From contig LVWT01000054.1 in NCBI GenBank assembly GCA_002083405.1, positions 89,006 through 153,005 on the forward strand: a stretch of DNA of 64,000 bases. The letters are read 5' to 3'. The translations under genes were made by a program, and so were the position numbers. This stretch comes from Nitrospira sp. SG-bin2. GTDB lineage: Bacteria; Nitrospirota; Nitrospiria; Nitrospirales; Nitrospiraceae. Shown here one piece after another: positions 17,662 through 25,574 of the stretch. Below the pieces are notes generated by a model, which saw only the letters and a list, made by a program, of their open reading frames with translations, did no database searches and was not told where the DNA came from. The stretch's first letter is position 1; each line of letters starts with the position of its first letter.

Positions 17662-18285
17662 ATGAGTGAAGTCGCACAATTACAATTGATCGCGCTGTCA
17701 ATCGTCGGGTTGGGGATCCTTATTCTCCTCTTCATCAAGTCTACATTCGTCAGGGTCATCGGGTTCGTTTCCATTGTGCTCGGATTGTTTTCCCTGATGT
17801 CCCTCGCTGTGCCGCAGCTGGCGTCCCTGCCTCCGGCAGAGGAAAAGGTCGACATCGCGAGCATCAAGACCCCGACCGACATCGCGGCGATCGGACAGAC
17901 GGTCTTCTTCAGCAAAGGGCAATGTGCGCTTTGTCACTCCATCGGTCCAAGCGAATCCGCTCGTTGTCCGGATTTGAAGGGAATCGGCGCAAAATTAAGC
18001 AAGGATTTCCTCTATGAAAGTTTGACGGATCCCCAGGCCTTCGTCTACCAAGATTTTCGGCATGGAGGAGTACCGAAGGAATATCCGGCCACGATGCCGG
18101 CGATCAATAAAGATCCGATCGGTCTCTCAAAGAATGAGATTTTGGCAGTCATCGCATTTCTGCAACAGATGAGCGGCGAGCCGATTTCCGTCAGCACGGC
18201 GGAGCTTGAAATTCCGGGCAAGACGCCATCCGCTCCGGTCAAATCCGCCGAAGCTGCTGCAGTAGCCGTCGCACAAGCGCACTAG
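17662..18285 (+). CDS. Membrane-anchored monohaem cytochrome c
   Basis: 207 residues. Two N-terminal hydrophobic segments (residues about 6-26 and 29-52) anchor a periplasmic cytochrome c domain with C88-A-L-C91-H92. The following SIGPSESARCPDLKGIGAKL resembles class I cytochromes, and ATMPAINKDPIGLSKNEI carries the likely methionine ligand. An Ala-rich tail follows. It ends 10 bases before the next cytochrome gene. The 78-base gap before it contains no obvious gene and a GAGG-type ribosome site. Confidence 0.85.
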   Translation: MSEVAQLQLIALSIVGLGILILLFIKSTFVRVIGFVSIVLGLFSLMSLAVPQLASLPPAEEKVDIASIKTPTDIAAIGQTVFFSKGQCALCHSIGPSESARCPDLKGIGAKLSKDFLYESLTDPQAFVYQDFRHGGVPKEYPATMPAINKDPIGLSKNEILAVIAFLQQMSGEPISVSTAELEIPGKTPSAPVKSAEAAAVAVAQAH

Positions 18286-18295
18286 GGAGGAATGT

Positions 18296-19012
18296 ATGGG
18301 CGCGTTAGGTAAGCCGATCATACTCATGGTAGCTATGTACGTATTCTTGAAATTCGTGCTGCCGTATATACCCGGGTCAGCGCCCCTTCCCTCCAGCCTG
18401 ATCGTTCTGTATCTCCTGCTGACCGCGGCCGGCATTGTGATTTTTCAGACCTTGAGCGGAGAGTCTAAGGATGCGTTCTGGGGACCAATGCAACGGTTCC
18501 TGACCGGAGAAAATATCGGAGGCATGCAAGCGATTCGATATGGGGTCTTCATCTTGTTCCCGCTGCTGGTCGGGTGGCAAACCTATGGCAGCACCGCGGC
18601 AAGCGATGTTCCGCCATCGGAGAGCAGAACCATCCATCCTGCGCCGCCAGGGGAATACACCGGTCTGTCAAATCCTGTTCAAAAAACTCCGGAGAATATT
18701 ATGCAGGGGAAAGGGTTCTACGCAGCCTTTTGCTCACCCTGCCACGGCGCAAATTTCGACGGCAAGGGCCCTGCAGCTCGTGGGTTCAATCCTCCGCCGG
18801 CCAATTTTGCCGATCCGACGACGATTGCGATGCTGCAAGAGAGCTATTTGTTCTGGCGAATTAAAAAGGGCGGCGTCGGCCTCCCGATCGAAGGTGCGCC
18901 CTGGAAATCGGCCATGCCTCGTTGGGAAGCAGAATTGCCGGATGAATGGATATGGAAAATTATTCTGGGCGAGTACGACGGGGCGCATCAATCCCCAAGA
19001 ACATGGGAATAG
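18296..19012 (+). CDS. Membrane-anchored monohaem cytochrome c
   Basis: 238 residues with hydrophobic segments at about residues 6-26, 33-52 and 82-100 and a C-terminal haem domain with C146-S-P-C149-H150 (FCSPCHGANFDGKGPAA). A candidate methionine ligand is in APWKSAMPRWEAELPDEWIW. The start follows GGGAGG with good spacing. The haem domain resembles that of the cytochrome at 9467 (both end in a pattern like LPDEWIWKIILGE/LSEEDIWKLVLFE), so the two may be paralogues serving different partners of the same complex. Confidence 0.85.
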   Translation: MGALGKPIILMVAMYVFLKFVLPYIPGSAPLPSSLIVLYLLLTAAGIVIFQTLSGESKDAFWGPMQRFLTGENIGGMQAIRYGVFILFPLLVGWQTYGSTAASDVPPSESRTIHPAPPGEYTGLSNPVQKTPENIMQGKGFYAAFCSPCHGANFDGKGPAARGFNPPPANFADPTTIAMLQESYLFWRIKKGGVGLPIEGAPWKSAMPRWEAELPDEWIWKIILGEYDGAHQSPRTWE

Positions 19013-19064
19013 CGGGGAGGAACAGCGTGAACGGATCTAGTTGCATATGGAGAACGAGGCCAGC

Positions 19065-19892
19065 ATGAAACCGGCGAATCTAGTGATGCAGCGGGTGCTG
19101 CGAGGTGGGTCGGCTGCAATCGCAGCCATGATTATCGGAGGGGCCTCGCTGAGCTTCGCGCAAGAGAGCGTGGCCGTCCGGGCAGCTATCGTGACGGGGG
19201 GGTTACCTGTCGACGATCCGAATGCTGCCGCGTGGAGTACCGCGGCGCCTGCGACATTTCCGATGTCGCCGCAAGTGCATTGGCCGAACCGTATTCAGGA
19301 AGTCACCGTTCAGGACGTAATCGTACGCGCCATGCATGACGGGAAACAAGTCGTGTTTCTCCTGGAATATCGCGACCCCACTCAGGACCCTGACGATGGA
19401 GCCGCTCTCGAATTTATGGTGGGGGACAAGAAGGCGCACTTTGCCCATGGGCAGCCGATGCTCCAGGTTGAAGGCGGACCGGTCAATATCTGGTTTTGGA
19501 AACATAAGACAGATCAGGCGGTTGATATGACCGCCAAGGGCTTCGGCACATTGAAGGCGCAAGAGCATCAAGATGTAAAAGCCAAAGGCGCATATGCCAA
19601 CGGGACCTGGAAAATCGTCTTCACCCGTAATCTGTCGACCGGCCATCCCGACGAGGATGTTCAAATTACGCCGGGCAATTTCATCAATGTCGCCTTTGCC
19701 GTATGGGATGGTCGAAAGGATGGTGCTGGGGAGCTGGTTGAAAAAGGCTCTCAGAAAGCCGTCTCTTCCTGGTGGTATTTCCGAGCCGATGCGCCGCCGG
19801 ACTATTCCGGCTATATGTATGCGGCAATCGCCGTTACATTGGCCCTGGGATTTCAATTTGTCCTGATCCGAAAACTCAAGAAAGGGCAGTGA
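19065..19892 (+). CDS. Ethylbenzene-dehydrogenase-like haem b protein (NXR gamma-like) with C-terminal anchor
   Basis: 275 residues from ATG 19065 (GAGG five bases upstream). A signal peptide ends near SFAQES. The body matches the haem-binding subunit family of DMSO-reductase-type enzymes (ethylbenzene dehydrogenase gamma, nitrate reductase/NXR gamma): a jelly-roll-like stretch with HWPNRIQEVTVQDV, VVFLLEYRDPTQDPDDGAALEFM and ITPGNFINVAFAVWDGRK. A C-terminal helix (YAAIAVTLALGFQFVLI) and a basic tail anchor it. Candidate axial ligands are a Lys or Met as in that family, not assignable by eye. No molybdopterin subunit is encoded nearby. Confidence 0.75.
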   Translation: MKPANLVMQRVLRGGSAAIAAMIIGGASLSFAQESVAVRAAIVTGGLPVDDPNAAAWSTAAPATFPMSPQVHWPNRIQEVTVQDVIVRAMHDGKQVVFLLEYRDPTQDPDDGAALEFMVGDKKAHFAHGQPMLQVEGGPVNIWFWKHKTDQAVDMTAKGFGTLKAQEHQDVKAKGAYANGTWKIVFTRNLSTGHPDEDVQITPGNFINVAFAVWDGRKDGAGELVEKGSQKAVSSWWYFRADAPPDYSGYMYAAIAVTLALGFQFVLIRKLKKGQ

Positions 19893-19894
19893 GT

Positions 19895-20914
19895 ATGAAG
19901 GCGGCAAGGCTCGGTATCATTGGATTGGCGGTTGGTGTGGTGGGGGGCTTGGCTTTAGTCGCCGGCGGGTGCGCGAACGAGCAGGAGAAGCGCGGGCACG
20001 AACTCTATGTGCACTACTGCAGCGACTGTCATGGCGAGAGTGGCAAGCAGAACGAGGGGTTTAACTGGTCATCTATGCCAGACCCGAAGCCGAAGGATCT
20101 CTCAAATAAGGGAGAGATGAGCACCTTCAAGGACGAGGAGCTCTTCGCCACCATCTCGCGCGACATGCTGGACACCAGCGAAGAAGGCGGAGATGAAATT
20201 GGGGACGACGATTTCGCGGTGCCCACGATGCCGACGTTTAAATATACGCTGTCTGAGGATGAATTGTGGGCGATCGTCGGGTATGTGCGCACCCTCCATG
20301 GAATGAAGATGGAATTCAACGTTGCCGGGCGCAAGGCCTCCCTTGAGGAAGCGCTGAAGGCTGCGCAGGCCAAGTTTGAACAGGCGACGAAAGCCTATGA
20401 GGCGGCGGAAAAGCAAGCCAGCGAGGAAGCGGAGAGGAAAAGCGAGGCATTGAAGAAAGACGTGGACGTGGATGAATCCGCCTATGCGGACGAACAGGCC
20501 GCCATGGGGCAAGCCAAGAAAGAACTGGATGCGGCGCAAGTCGCGTTGAATAATTTTTCAACGAGACCGGGCAGAGGCGTGAGCGTACCCAGGCCTGATT
20601 TGAAGACTCCTCCGGCGCAAGTCGCCCAATTGGTTGAGCGTGGGAAGCGGCTCTATGAAAATAAATATGGCTGCAACGCCTGTCACAATGTTGGTGGCGA
20701 GGGTGGCAAGATCGGTCCGGCCCTGGACCGGGCGGGATTCCGGCTGAATGCGACGTGGGTCTATCGGTGGCTGAAGAATCCGCAGGCGATGGATGCCCAC
20801 ACGCGCATGCCGGCGTTGGGGCTCAGCGATGCGGACGCCAAGGCCGTCACCATGTATGTCGATACCTTGCGGGGGGCAAAGGCCGAGGCTGTTCCGGGGA
20901 AGCCGAGCGAATAG
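19895..20914 (+). CDS. Dihaem cytochrome c lipoprotein with long central coiled coil
   Basis: 339 residues. A lipobox (LVAGGC, Cys26) is followed by haem site C42-S-D-C45-H46, and the second site C260-N-A-C263-H264 lies near the C-terminus. Between them, residues about 147-222 form an Ala/Glu/Lys-rich helix with coiled-coil character. The second domain (YENKYGCNACHNVGGEGGKI, then HTRMPALGLSDADAKAVTMY) is cytochrome c of the short type. The ATG overlaps the upstream stop region, and GTG 19889 is an in-frame alternative. It closes the cluster and looks built to span a distance between two redox partners. Confidence 0.85.
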   Translation: MKAARLGIIGLAVGVVGGLALVAGGCANEQEKRGHELYVHYCSDCHGESGKQNEGFNWSSMPDPKPKDLSNKGEMSTFKDEELFATISRDMLDTSEEGGDEIGDDDFAVPTMPTFKYTLSEDELWAIVGYVRTLHGMKMEFNVAGRKASLEEALKAAQAKFEQATKAYEAAEKQASEEAERKSEALKKDVDVDESAYADEQAAMGQAKKELDAAQVALNNFSTRPGRGVSVPRPDLKTPPAQVAQLVERGKRLYENKYGCNACHNVGGEGGKIGPALDRAGFRLNATWVYRWLKNPQAMDAHTRMPALGLSDADAKAVTMYVDTLRGAKAEAVPGKPSE

Positions 20915-21008
20915 GCGTCACGCACGCGTGTGAAGAGTTTTTGGGTTGTTCACGGGTTGCTATATGACCCGCAGGGCAATCAAGAATACTCACAAGGCGA
21001 TGAGGGTG

Positions 21009-21902
21009 TTAGTTCAGCAAGCCTGCCAGTAGACCGATCAGCACTGCAGCCCCAACCCAGACGTGGGCGCGGAACATCCTGAATGCTTGGGAAGGGACGA
21101 TCGGTCTTCGCAATTGCCCGATTTGGGCCAAAAAGAACAGCGCCAAACCCGTCAATGTGGCATAGTAAGGCCAGCCGATTCCGGCTAGCCATCCTGCGGC
21201 ACAGAGCAGGAGCAGCATGATACTGAGAGCTGCTCCGACTCCCAGATAGATGAATGGCCCAAAGAGCAGGGCCGAGGATTTAACTCCGATACGGCGATCA
21301 TCGTCTTGATCCTGGATCGCGTAGATCGTATCGTACGCAACCGCCCAGGCCGCAGTTGCTCCGAACAGACACCAGGCCGGTCCGTCGAGCTGCCCACGCA
21401 CGGCTGCCCAAGCCATGATCGTTCCCCAGCCAAAGGCGAGACCCAGGACCGCTTGTGGTATCTGAATCCATCGTTTGCAGAATGGGTAAAGGATTGCCAA
21501 CAAGAGAGCCCATGGGGCGAGCCAGAACACAACCGGGTCGAGAAACCACAAGAGATTGCCGGATAAGAATAGCAGCAGGAAGAGAAGCATGAACGCTTGG
21601 CGTCTGGGTAATTCGCCCGAGGCGAGCGGGCGGGTTTTGGTTCTATCAACTTCCCGGTCAAACGATTGATCGGCTAAGTCGTTGAGAATGACCCCTGCGC
21701 TTCGCATCAGAAACGATCCCAGGATAAAAACCACGGAGAGAGACAACGGCGGAAATCCTTTCGCCGCCAGGGCTAGAGCCCATAAGGTCGGCAGCAGCAG
21801 AAGATAGGTGCCGGTCTGATTGTACAAGCGAATCAGCCGTGCAAGCGCAGACCAGGGAATGCCGGGGAGCGTCGATGCGGACGGCGCGGATGTTGTCGAC
21901 AT
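21009..21902 (-). CDS. ubiA: 4-hydroxybenzoate polyprenyltransferase (UbiA family)
   Basis: 297 residues with about eight membrane helices. The first aspartate-rich motif, NDLADQSFDREVDRTKTRPL, is textbook UbiA, and the second is around YDTIYAIQDQDDDRRIGVKS. The enzyme attaches a polyprenyl chain to an aromatic acid in quinone synthesis. The start chosen, at 21902 (MSTTSAPSAS), gives a normal family length, while the longer open frame upstream is not family-like. It runs convergent to the respiratory cluster. Because the partner quinone in such bacteria is often menaquinone-like, the exact aromatic substrate is uncertain. Confidence 0.9.
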   Translation of the reverse strand: MSTTSAPSASTLPGIPWSALARLIRLYNQTGTYLLLLPTLWALALAAKGFPPLSLSVVFILGSFLMRSAGVILNDLADQSFDREVDRTKTRPLASGELPRRQAFMLLFLLLFLSGNLLWFLDPVVFWLAPWALLLAILYPFCKRWIQIPQAVLGLAFGWGTIMAWAAVRGQLDGPAWCLFGATAAWAVAYDTIYAIQDQDDDRRIGVKSSALLFGPFIYLGVGAALSIMLLLLCAAGWLAGIGWPYYATLTGLALFFLAQIGQLRRPIVPSQAFRMFRAHVWVGAAVLIGLLAGLLN

Positions 21903-22000
21903 GGAGCAGACGTTAGCGCAGGGTGTGCAGCTTGTCAATTTCCAGTGATTGTATGGCGTGCCAGATTTCGGTATAACCAGCATCTCCAGGAGCGAATCTT

Positions 22001-24034
22001 GTGAGCATTCGGCATTCGGGAATCCGTCGACAAGCTGCTTTTGGCGTCGTGGTGGCGCTCGCAGTGCTGTGTGCCGGCTGTGTCGGATCCAAGCGTAGCG
22101 GAGGATCATCCGGCAGCGATACGGCGGCGATTCCGCTCACGCCATCGCTCTGGCTTTCCCCCAGTATCAGCACGGCAGTGATTCCCTACAAAGATGCCTG
22201 CGGCCAACCGGCTGTGTTTTCAGTTGCTGATCCGCTTGTGGAAGCCGTGCCCAAGAAACTCAACAGAGTCTTTCACGGTGTGACTCCCCAGTTCGGCCTC
22301 GAACAGCGAGTGACTGCTGCCGGGGTGATTGAAGTCGGGTTGGGATTGAAACATATCGACCTCGTCATCCCCCGGCACATTCAAGGCGCCTATCCGGTGT
22401 CGGTGACACTTGGGGCGGAGATGGTATTTCTTGCAGAGGACGGCAAGACGCTGTTCGCAAAGAAACTGCAAAGCGTCGGCCGCGGGGAAGTCACCGTGAC
22501 AGACCAGTCTTGTGAGGTGAAGGGATTGGAGCCAATTGTCCAGGAGGCCGTCGACGCCGTCACCGAAGGCTTGGCCAAGCAGGTCGCAGCATCCGTCCGG
22601 GTTCGAGAATATGCTGAGCAGCAAAAGACCCGCATTCCCACAGCTGCGTCGCTGTCCACGCAACAGGCCGGCATAGCTTCATCAGCGTCTGTGACCGGAG
22701 GCGTGCAGGCCAATAGGATCGCGCCGCCGGCGGGGATCCCTACTGCGAGCAGTAGACTCCAGGCCACGACCCTGACCTTCCATGCCATCGTGCGTGATGA
22801 GAGCCAAGACCATATGCTGCAGCAGGGCGAGTCCCTCACGATCGAGGTCGAGGTCAAGAACGAGGGGCAGGCAGAGGCAGAGGGTGTTGAAGTGCTCATC
22901 GGGGGCGAGGGTGCGTTGACAGAACACTTTCCCCAATCTGTGGCGATCGGCGATGTGCAACCGGGAGAAATCAAACGCACATCGGTTACGAATCGGGTGA
23001 TGGACTTGAAAGACGCGACGCAGGGGGAATTGGTGTTGAGTGTACGCAGCCTCACACCGCTGGCGTCCCTTCCGTCGGCTAAAAAGTTTATTTTCCAGGT
23101 CAAGCCGGAGAAGGGAGATTCCGGTGCGATCGTGTCGGATGTCGATCGCCTCCCGAAGCCGTTGGCGGCATCCAAGCAGACAAGGACGGTTGTGATCGCG
23201 ATCGGGGTCGGACGATTTAGAGACGAACGGGTGCCGACAGTCAAATATGCGGATCGTGACGCGGAAGTCACGGCCGCGTATTTGCGCGCGATCGGAGGGA
23301 TTCCGGGCGACCGCGTCCATGTGTTAGTCGACAAATTTGCATTGAAGGCGGATCTCGCGGAAACATTCGACGAGTGGCTTCCCAAGCGAGTGGATGCCGA
23401 GACCGTTGTGTACGTGTATTTCGCAGGACGAGCGTTGGTGGATGGCACAAGCGGGGCGGTCTCGCTGGTGCCGTATGACGGAACCATTGCATCACCGAAC
23501 CGCCTGTACCCTGTTCGGCATATACAAGAAGTGCTGGCCCGGTTGCCGATTCAACGGGCTATCATGATGTTCGAGGTGTCGCTCGATCCATCGCCTGGCG
23601 CGGACCCCGGCACCACTCCGCAAGCCGATTGGGGAGACGGCGCGCAGGACGACAGAGACGACGTCATGTGGATGGTGGGCAATAGAAACCTTCAGGAAGC
23701 GCATGCCTACGAGCAGGGCAAGCACGGGCTGTTTACCTATTACTTACTGAGGGGGTTGCAGGGCTTGGCCGATGTCGATCGGGATGGAACGGTCGTGGCC
23801 GGCGAACTCTGCACCTATGTCCGCGGTGAAGTGATCCATGCGGCACGGGAACAATTCGGCAATGCGCAGCAGCCGCTTTGTTCTCCACCGCCAGGGCAGG
23901 GAGCAGTCGTCAGGATTCATCCGATGGCCAAAGGGAATAATCCCAAGCCACCCGCTCAGGCAAAAAAGGCGGACACCCCAGCCGACGCTCCTTCACAAGC
24001 ACCGAAACCGGTGGACATGGGACCCAAGCCGTAG
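22001..24034 (+). CDS. Lipoprotein with CARDB-like region and degenerate caspase-like (C14) domain
   Basis: 677 residues from GTG 22001, with CAGGAGCGA upstream. A lipobox (LAVLCAGC) marks a lipoprotein. Residues about 270-380 resemble a beta-sandwich CARDB/DUF11-type domain (LTIEVEVKNEGQAEAEGVEV). Residues about 395-620 follow the caspase/metacaspase fold (VVIAIGVGRFRDERVPTVKY, YADRDAEVTAAYL, then LVPYDG). The usual His-Gly and Asp-x-Cys are replaced: YFAGRAL puts Arg477 at the His position and FEVSLD puts Ser527 at the Cys position. It is thus probably a non-catalytic scaffold. The C-terminus is Pro/Lys/Ala-rich. Confidence 0.75.
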   Translation: MSIRHSGIRRQAAFGVVVALAVLCAGCVGSKRSGGSSGSDTAAIPLTPSLWLSPSISTAVIPYKDACGQPAVFSVADPLVEAVPKKLNRVFHGVTPQFGLEQRVTAAGVIEVGLGLKHIDLVIPRHIQGAYPVSVTLGAEMVFLAEDGKTLFAKKLQSVGRGEVTVTDQSCEVKGLEPIVQEAVDAVTEGLAKQVAASVRVREYAEQQKTRIPTAASLSTQQAGIASSASVTGGVQANRIAPPAGIPTASSRLQATTLTFHAIVRDESQDHMLQQGESLTIEVEVKNEGQAEAEGVEVLIGGEGALTEHFPQSVAIGDVQPGEIKRTSVTNRVMDLKDATQGELVLSVRSLTPLASLPSAKKFIFQVKPEKGDSGAIVSDVDRLPKPLAASKQTRTVVIAIGVGRFRDERVPTVKYADRDAEVTAAYLRAIGGIPGDRVHVLVDKFALKADLAETFDEWLPKRVDAETVVYVYFAGRALVDGTSGAVSLVPYDGTIASPNRLYPVRHIQEVLARLPIQRAIMMFEVSLDPSPGADPGTTPQADWGDGAQDDRDDVMWMVGNRNLQEAHAYEQGKHGLFTYYLLRGLQGLADVDRDGTVVAGELCTYVRGEVIHAAREQFGNAQQPLCSPPPGQGAVVRIHPMAKGNNPKPPAQAKKADTPADAPSQAPKPVDMGPKP

Positions 24035-24053
24035 TATTTGGGGGGCTCCTTCG

Positions 24054-24083
24054 TTGACACGCTGCACAGCGCGCCAGTATCAT
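24054..24083 (+). promoter_or_regulatory. Promoter of tRNA-Thr
   Basis: TTGACA (24054-24059) and TATCAT (24078-24083) with 18-base spacing, 61 bases before the tRNA. Confidence 0.65.
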
Positions 24084-24144
24084 GGCCGTTCGACAAGTCG
24101 GCCCAATTGCGAGATGGCCGATTCCTAGACAGATCCTCGAAAAT

Positions 24145-24220
24145 GCCGGCGTAGCTCAGTTGGTAGAGCAGCGGTTTCGTAAACCGCAGGTCGCCCGTTC
24201 AATCCGGGTCGCCGGCTCCA
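24145..24220 (+). tRNA. tRNA-Thr (anticodon CGT)
   Basis: The acceptor stem GCCGGCG pairs with CGCCGGC. The D arm is GCTC-AGTTGGTA-GAGC, the anticodon stem GCGGT/ACCGC with loop TTCGTAA gives anticodon CGT, and the T arm is GCCCG-TTCAATC-CGGGT. CCA is encoded. Its 3' part from 24176 onward is repeated exactly about 3.1 kb downstream, so the gene served as an integration site. Confidence 0.96.
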
Positions 24221-24223
24221 TTC
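24176..24223 (+). repeat. attL-like direct repeat (tRNA-Thr 3' part)
   Basis: 48 bases identical to 27244-27291. It begins at the anticodon loop, a common crossover site for tRNA-targeting integrases. Confidence 0.85.
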
Positions 24224-24272
24224 TCTCAAGCCCGCACCATACCTCTAGGTGATCGACTCGGTACACTACGGA

Positions 24273-24377
24273 CTATCGCCGCAAGAAGCCGATCCACCGC
24301 CAGAGGTTGAGCAGACTCCCTAATGAAGCCGCCAGGTAGGTCAGTGCCGCCGCGGTGAGAATACGGCGGCGCATGCG
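24273..24377 (-). pseudogene. 3' fragment of a YugP-like zinc protease gene
   Basis: On the minus strand this encodes RRILTAAALTYLAASLGS, continuing to a stop. It is identical in protein sequence to the last 31 residues of the intact protease gene at 27355-28038. The DNA differs at seven positions over those codons and every change is synonymous. It is therefore the end of a homologue that stayed under selection while diverging, and was then cut off when the island joined. It has no start and no domain of its own. Confidence 0.8.
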
Positions 24378-24542
24378 ATGTTGTTGAGTAATCGAAAGCT
24401 CAGGATTTTGGAGACCACACTTTTGCTCCCTGTCTCACCGCGGACGGTCCAACGCTATCTCGATCATGGGGAAACTGGAGAGTTCGTGGACACCAGGAGG
24501 CTACCGCCGCGTGCTCGTGACATCGCTCATGCATATCTGTAA
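24378..24542 (+). CDS. Small ORF, 54 residues, possible truncated DNA-binding protein
   Basis: The ORF begins at ATG 24378, exactly where the protease remnant ends. It contains LETTLLLPVSPRTVQRYLDH, which reads like a helix-turn-helix recognition segment, and ends PPRARDIAHAYL. It may be the surviving tail of a longer gene brought in by the island, with the start arising at the junction. It lies 37 bases before the DUF3800 gene, so the two may have been an operon. No ribosome site is obvious. Confidence 0.4.
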   Translation: MLLSNRKLRILETTLLLPVSPRTVQRYLDHGETGEFVDTRRLPPRARDIAHAYL

Positions 24543-24579
24543 GCTGGTTGCAGATTGAGAACGTGTCTTCTGAAAACCG

Positions 24580-25215
24580 ATGCTTGCGTTCATTGATGAG
24601 TCCGGAGATACGGGGCTAAAAACCGACGAAGGTGCCAGTCGGTTCTTTGTCGTGGTAATGGTCTTATTTGAAGACCATGAAGAAGCCCTCCGCTGCGACC
24701 AGCGCATTTCACTGCTTCGCGCAGAGCTGGGCTATGCGGATAGGTTTGAGTTTCACTTCCGCGAGAATAGCGATCGACAACGGAAACGTTTTCTTGAAGC
24801 CGTTGCGCCCTATGACTTTCAATATTTCGGCTTTGCCCTGAACAAGGGATCAGAAAAGCTCTGGGGGCCTGGGTTTGAGCATAAGGCGTCTCTCTACAAA
24901 TTCACATGCGGGATCGTCTTTGAAAACGCCAAACCCTACCTTACTGACGCAATCGTGATACTCGATGAGAGCGGGACCGATACATTCAGAAGCCAATTGG
25001 GGAAGTATCTTGGGAGACGCATGACAACGGCCGGCGGCATGCGTCTGATCAAAAAGATTAAGATGCAGCGATCAGCGGGAAATAACCTGCTGCAGCTTGC
25101 TGACTATGTTGCGGGCGTTGTGAGTCGAAAAGTTCAGAGAAAGAAGAAGGAGGCGGCTGAGTATTATCGTTATATCGCGGCCAAGGAAGTGTTGCTCCGA
25201 GTCTGGCCCGAATAA
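24580..25215 (+). CDS. DUF3800 family protein
   Basis: 211 residues. The hallmark N-terminus FIDESGDTG (residues 4-12) and the late NLLQLADYVAGVVSRK segment identify DUF3800, a family with a predicted RNase H-like nuclease fold. Acidic residues in FIDESGD, VILDESG and QLADY are the likely metal-binding set. Members are often found in mobile or defence-related islands, which matches this location. The biochemical activity is not established. The start at 24580 leaves the conserved motif at the usual position. Confidence 0.85.
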   Translation: MLAFIDESGDTGLKTDEGASRFFVVVMVLFEDHEEALRCDQRISLLRAELGYADRFEFHFRENSDRQRKRFLEAVAPYDFQYFGFALNKGSEKLWGPGFEHKASLYKFTCGIVFENAKPYLTDAIVILDESGTDTFRSQLGKYLGRRMTTAGGMRLIKKIKMQRSAGNNLLQLADYVAGVVSRKVQRKKKEAAEYYRYIAAKEVLLRVWPE

Positions 25216-25288
25216 AAAAGCGGCCCAGCCCCTACTCCTTGCGGAGACGCACACCATAAAGGCGACTAGTCAGGGCTGAGCCTATCCG

Positions 25289-25549
25289 ATGATAAGGCTA
25301 CAGCACGATCAGTACCTTGTCAACGGCCTTGGCCGGCCTGTTCTAACAACTACTCGCAGTCGATGGTGGCTCCTAAATGGAACGAATGTCAATCACAAGT
25401 TGCTCAAAGAGGGCTGCTGCTGGCAGTACCGGGAGTATGTGCCGGACAACTTGGAGATTGAACGGTTGGAACAAGACGCGAGAGACGCGAATAATGAGTT
25501 GCGGGCTGATCCTGAACCGACACTGCTGTGGCTGTGGAGGAAACAGTAA
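25289..25549 (+). pseudogene. Fragment of a thermonuclease (SNase) family gene
   Basis: An 86-residue frame whose second half (LLNGTNVNHKLLKEGCCWQY, then ARDANNELRADPEPTLLWLW) matches the C-terminal half of staphylococcal-nuclease-like proteins, normally KEGLAWWYR...ADPNPVPPWEWRK. The N-terminal half with the catalytic Asp/Arg is missing, and the region before GTNVN (GLGRPVLTTTRSRWWLL) looks frameshifted. An intact member of the same family is encoded at 33515-34018. This copy is probably a dead relic within the island. Confidence 0.7.
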
Positions 25550-25574
25550 ATTCCCACTGCGATAAATCTGGACG

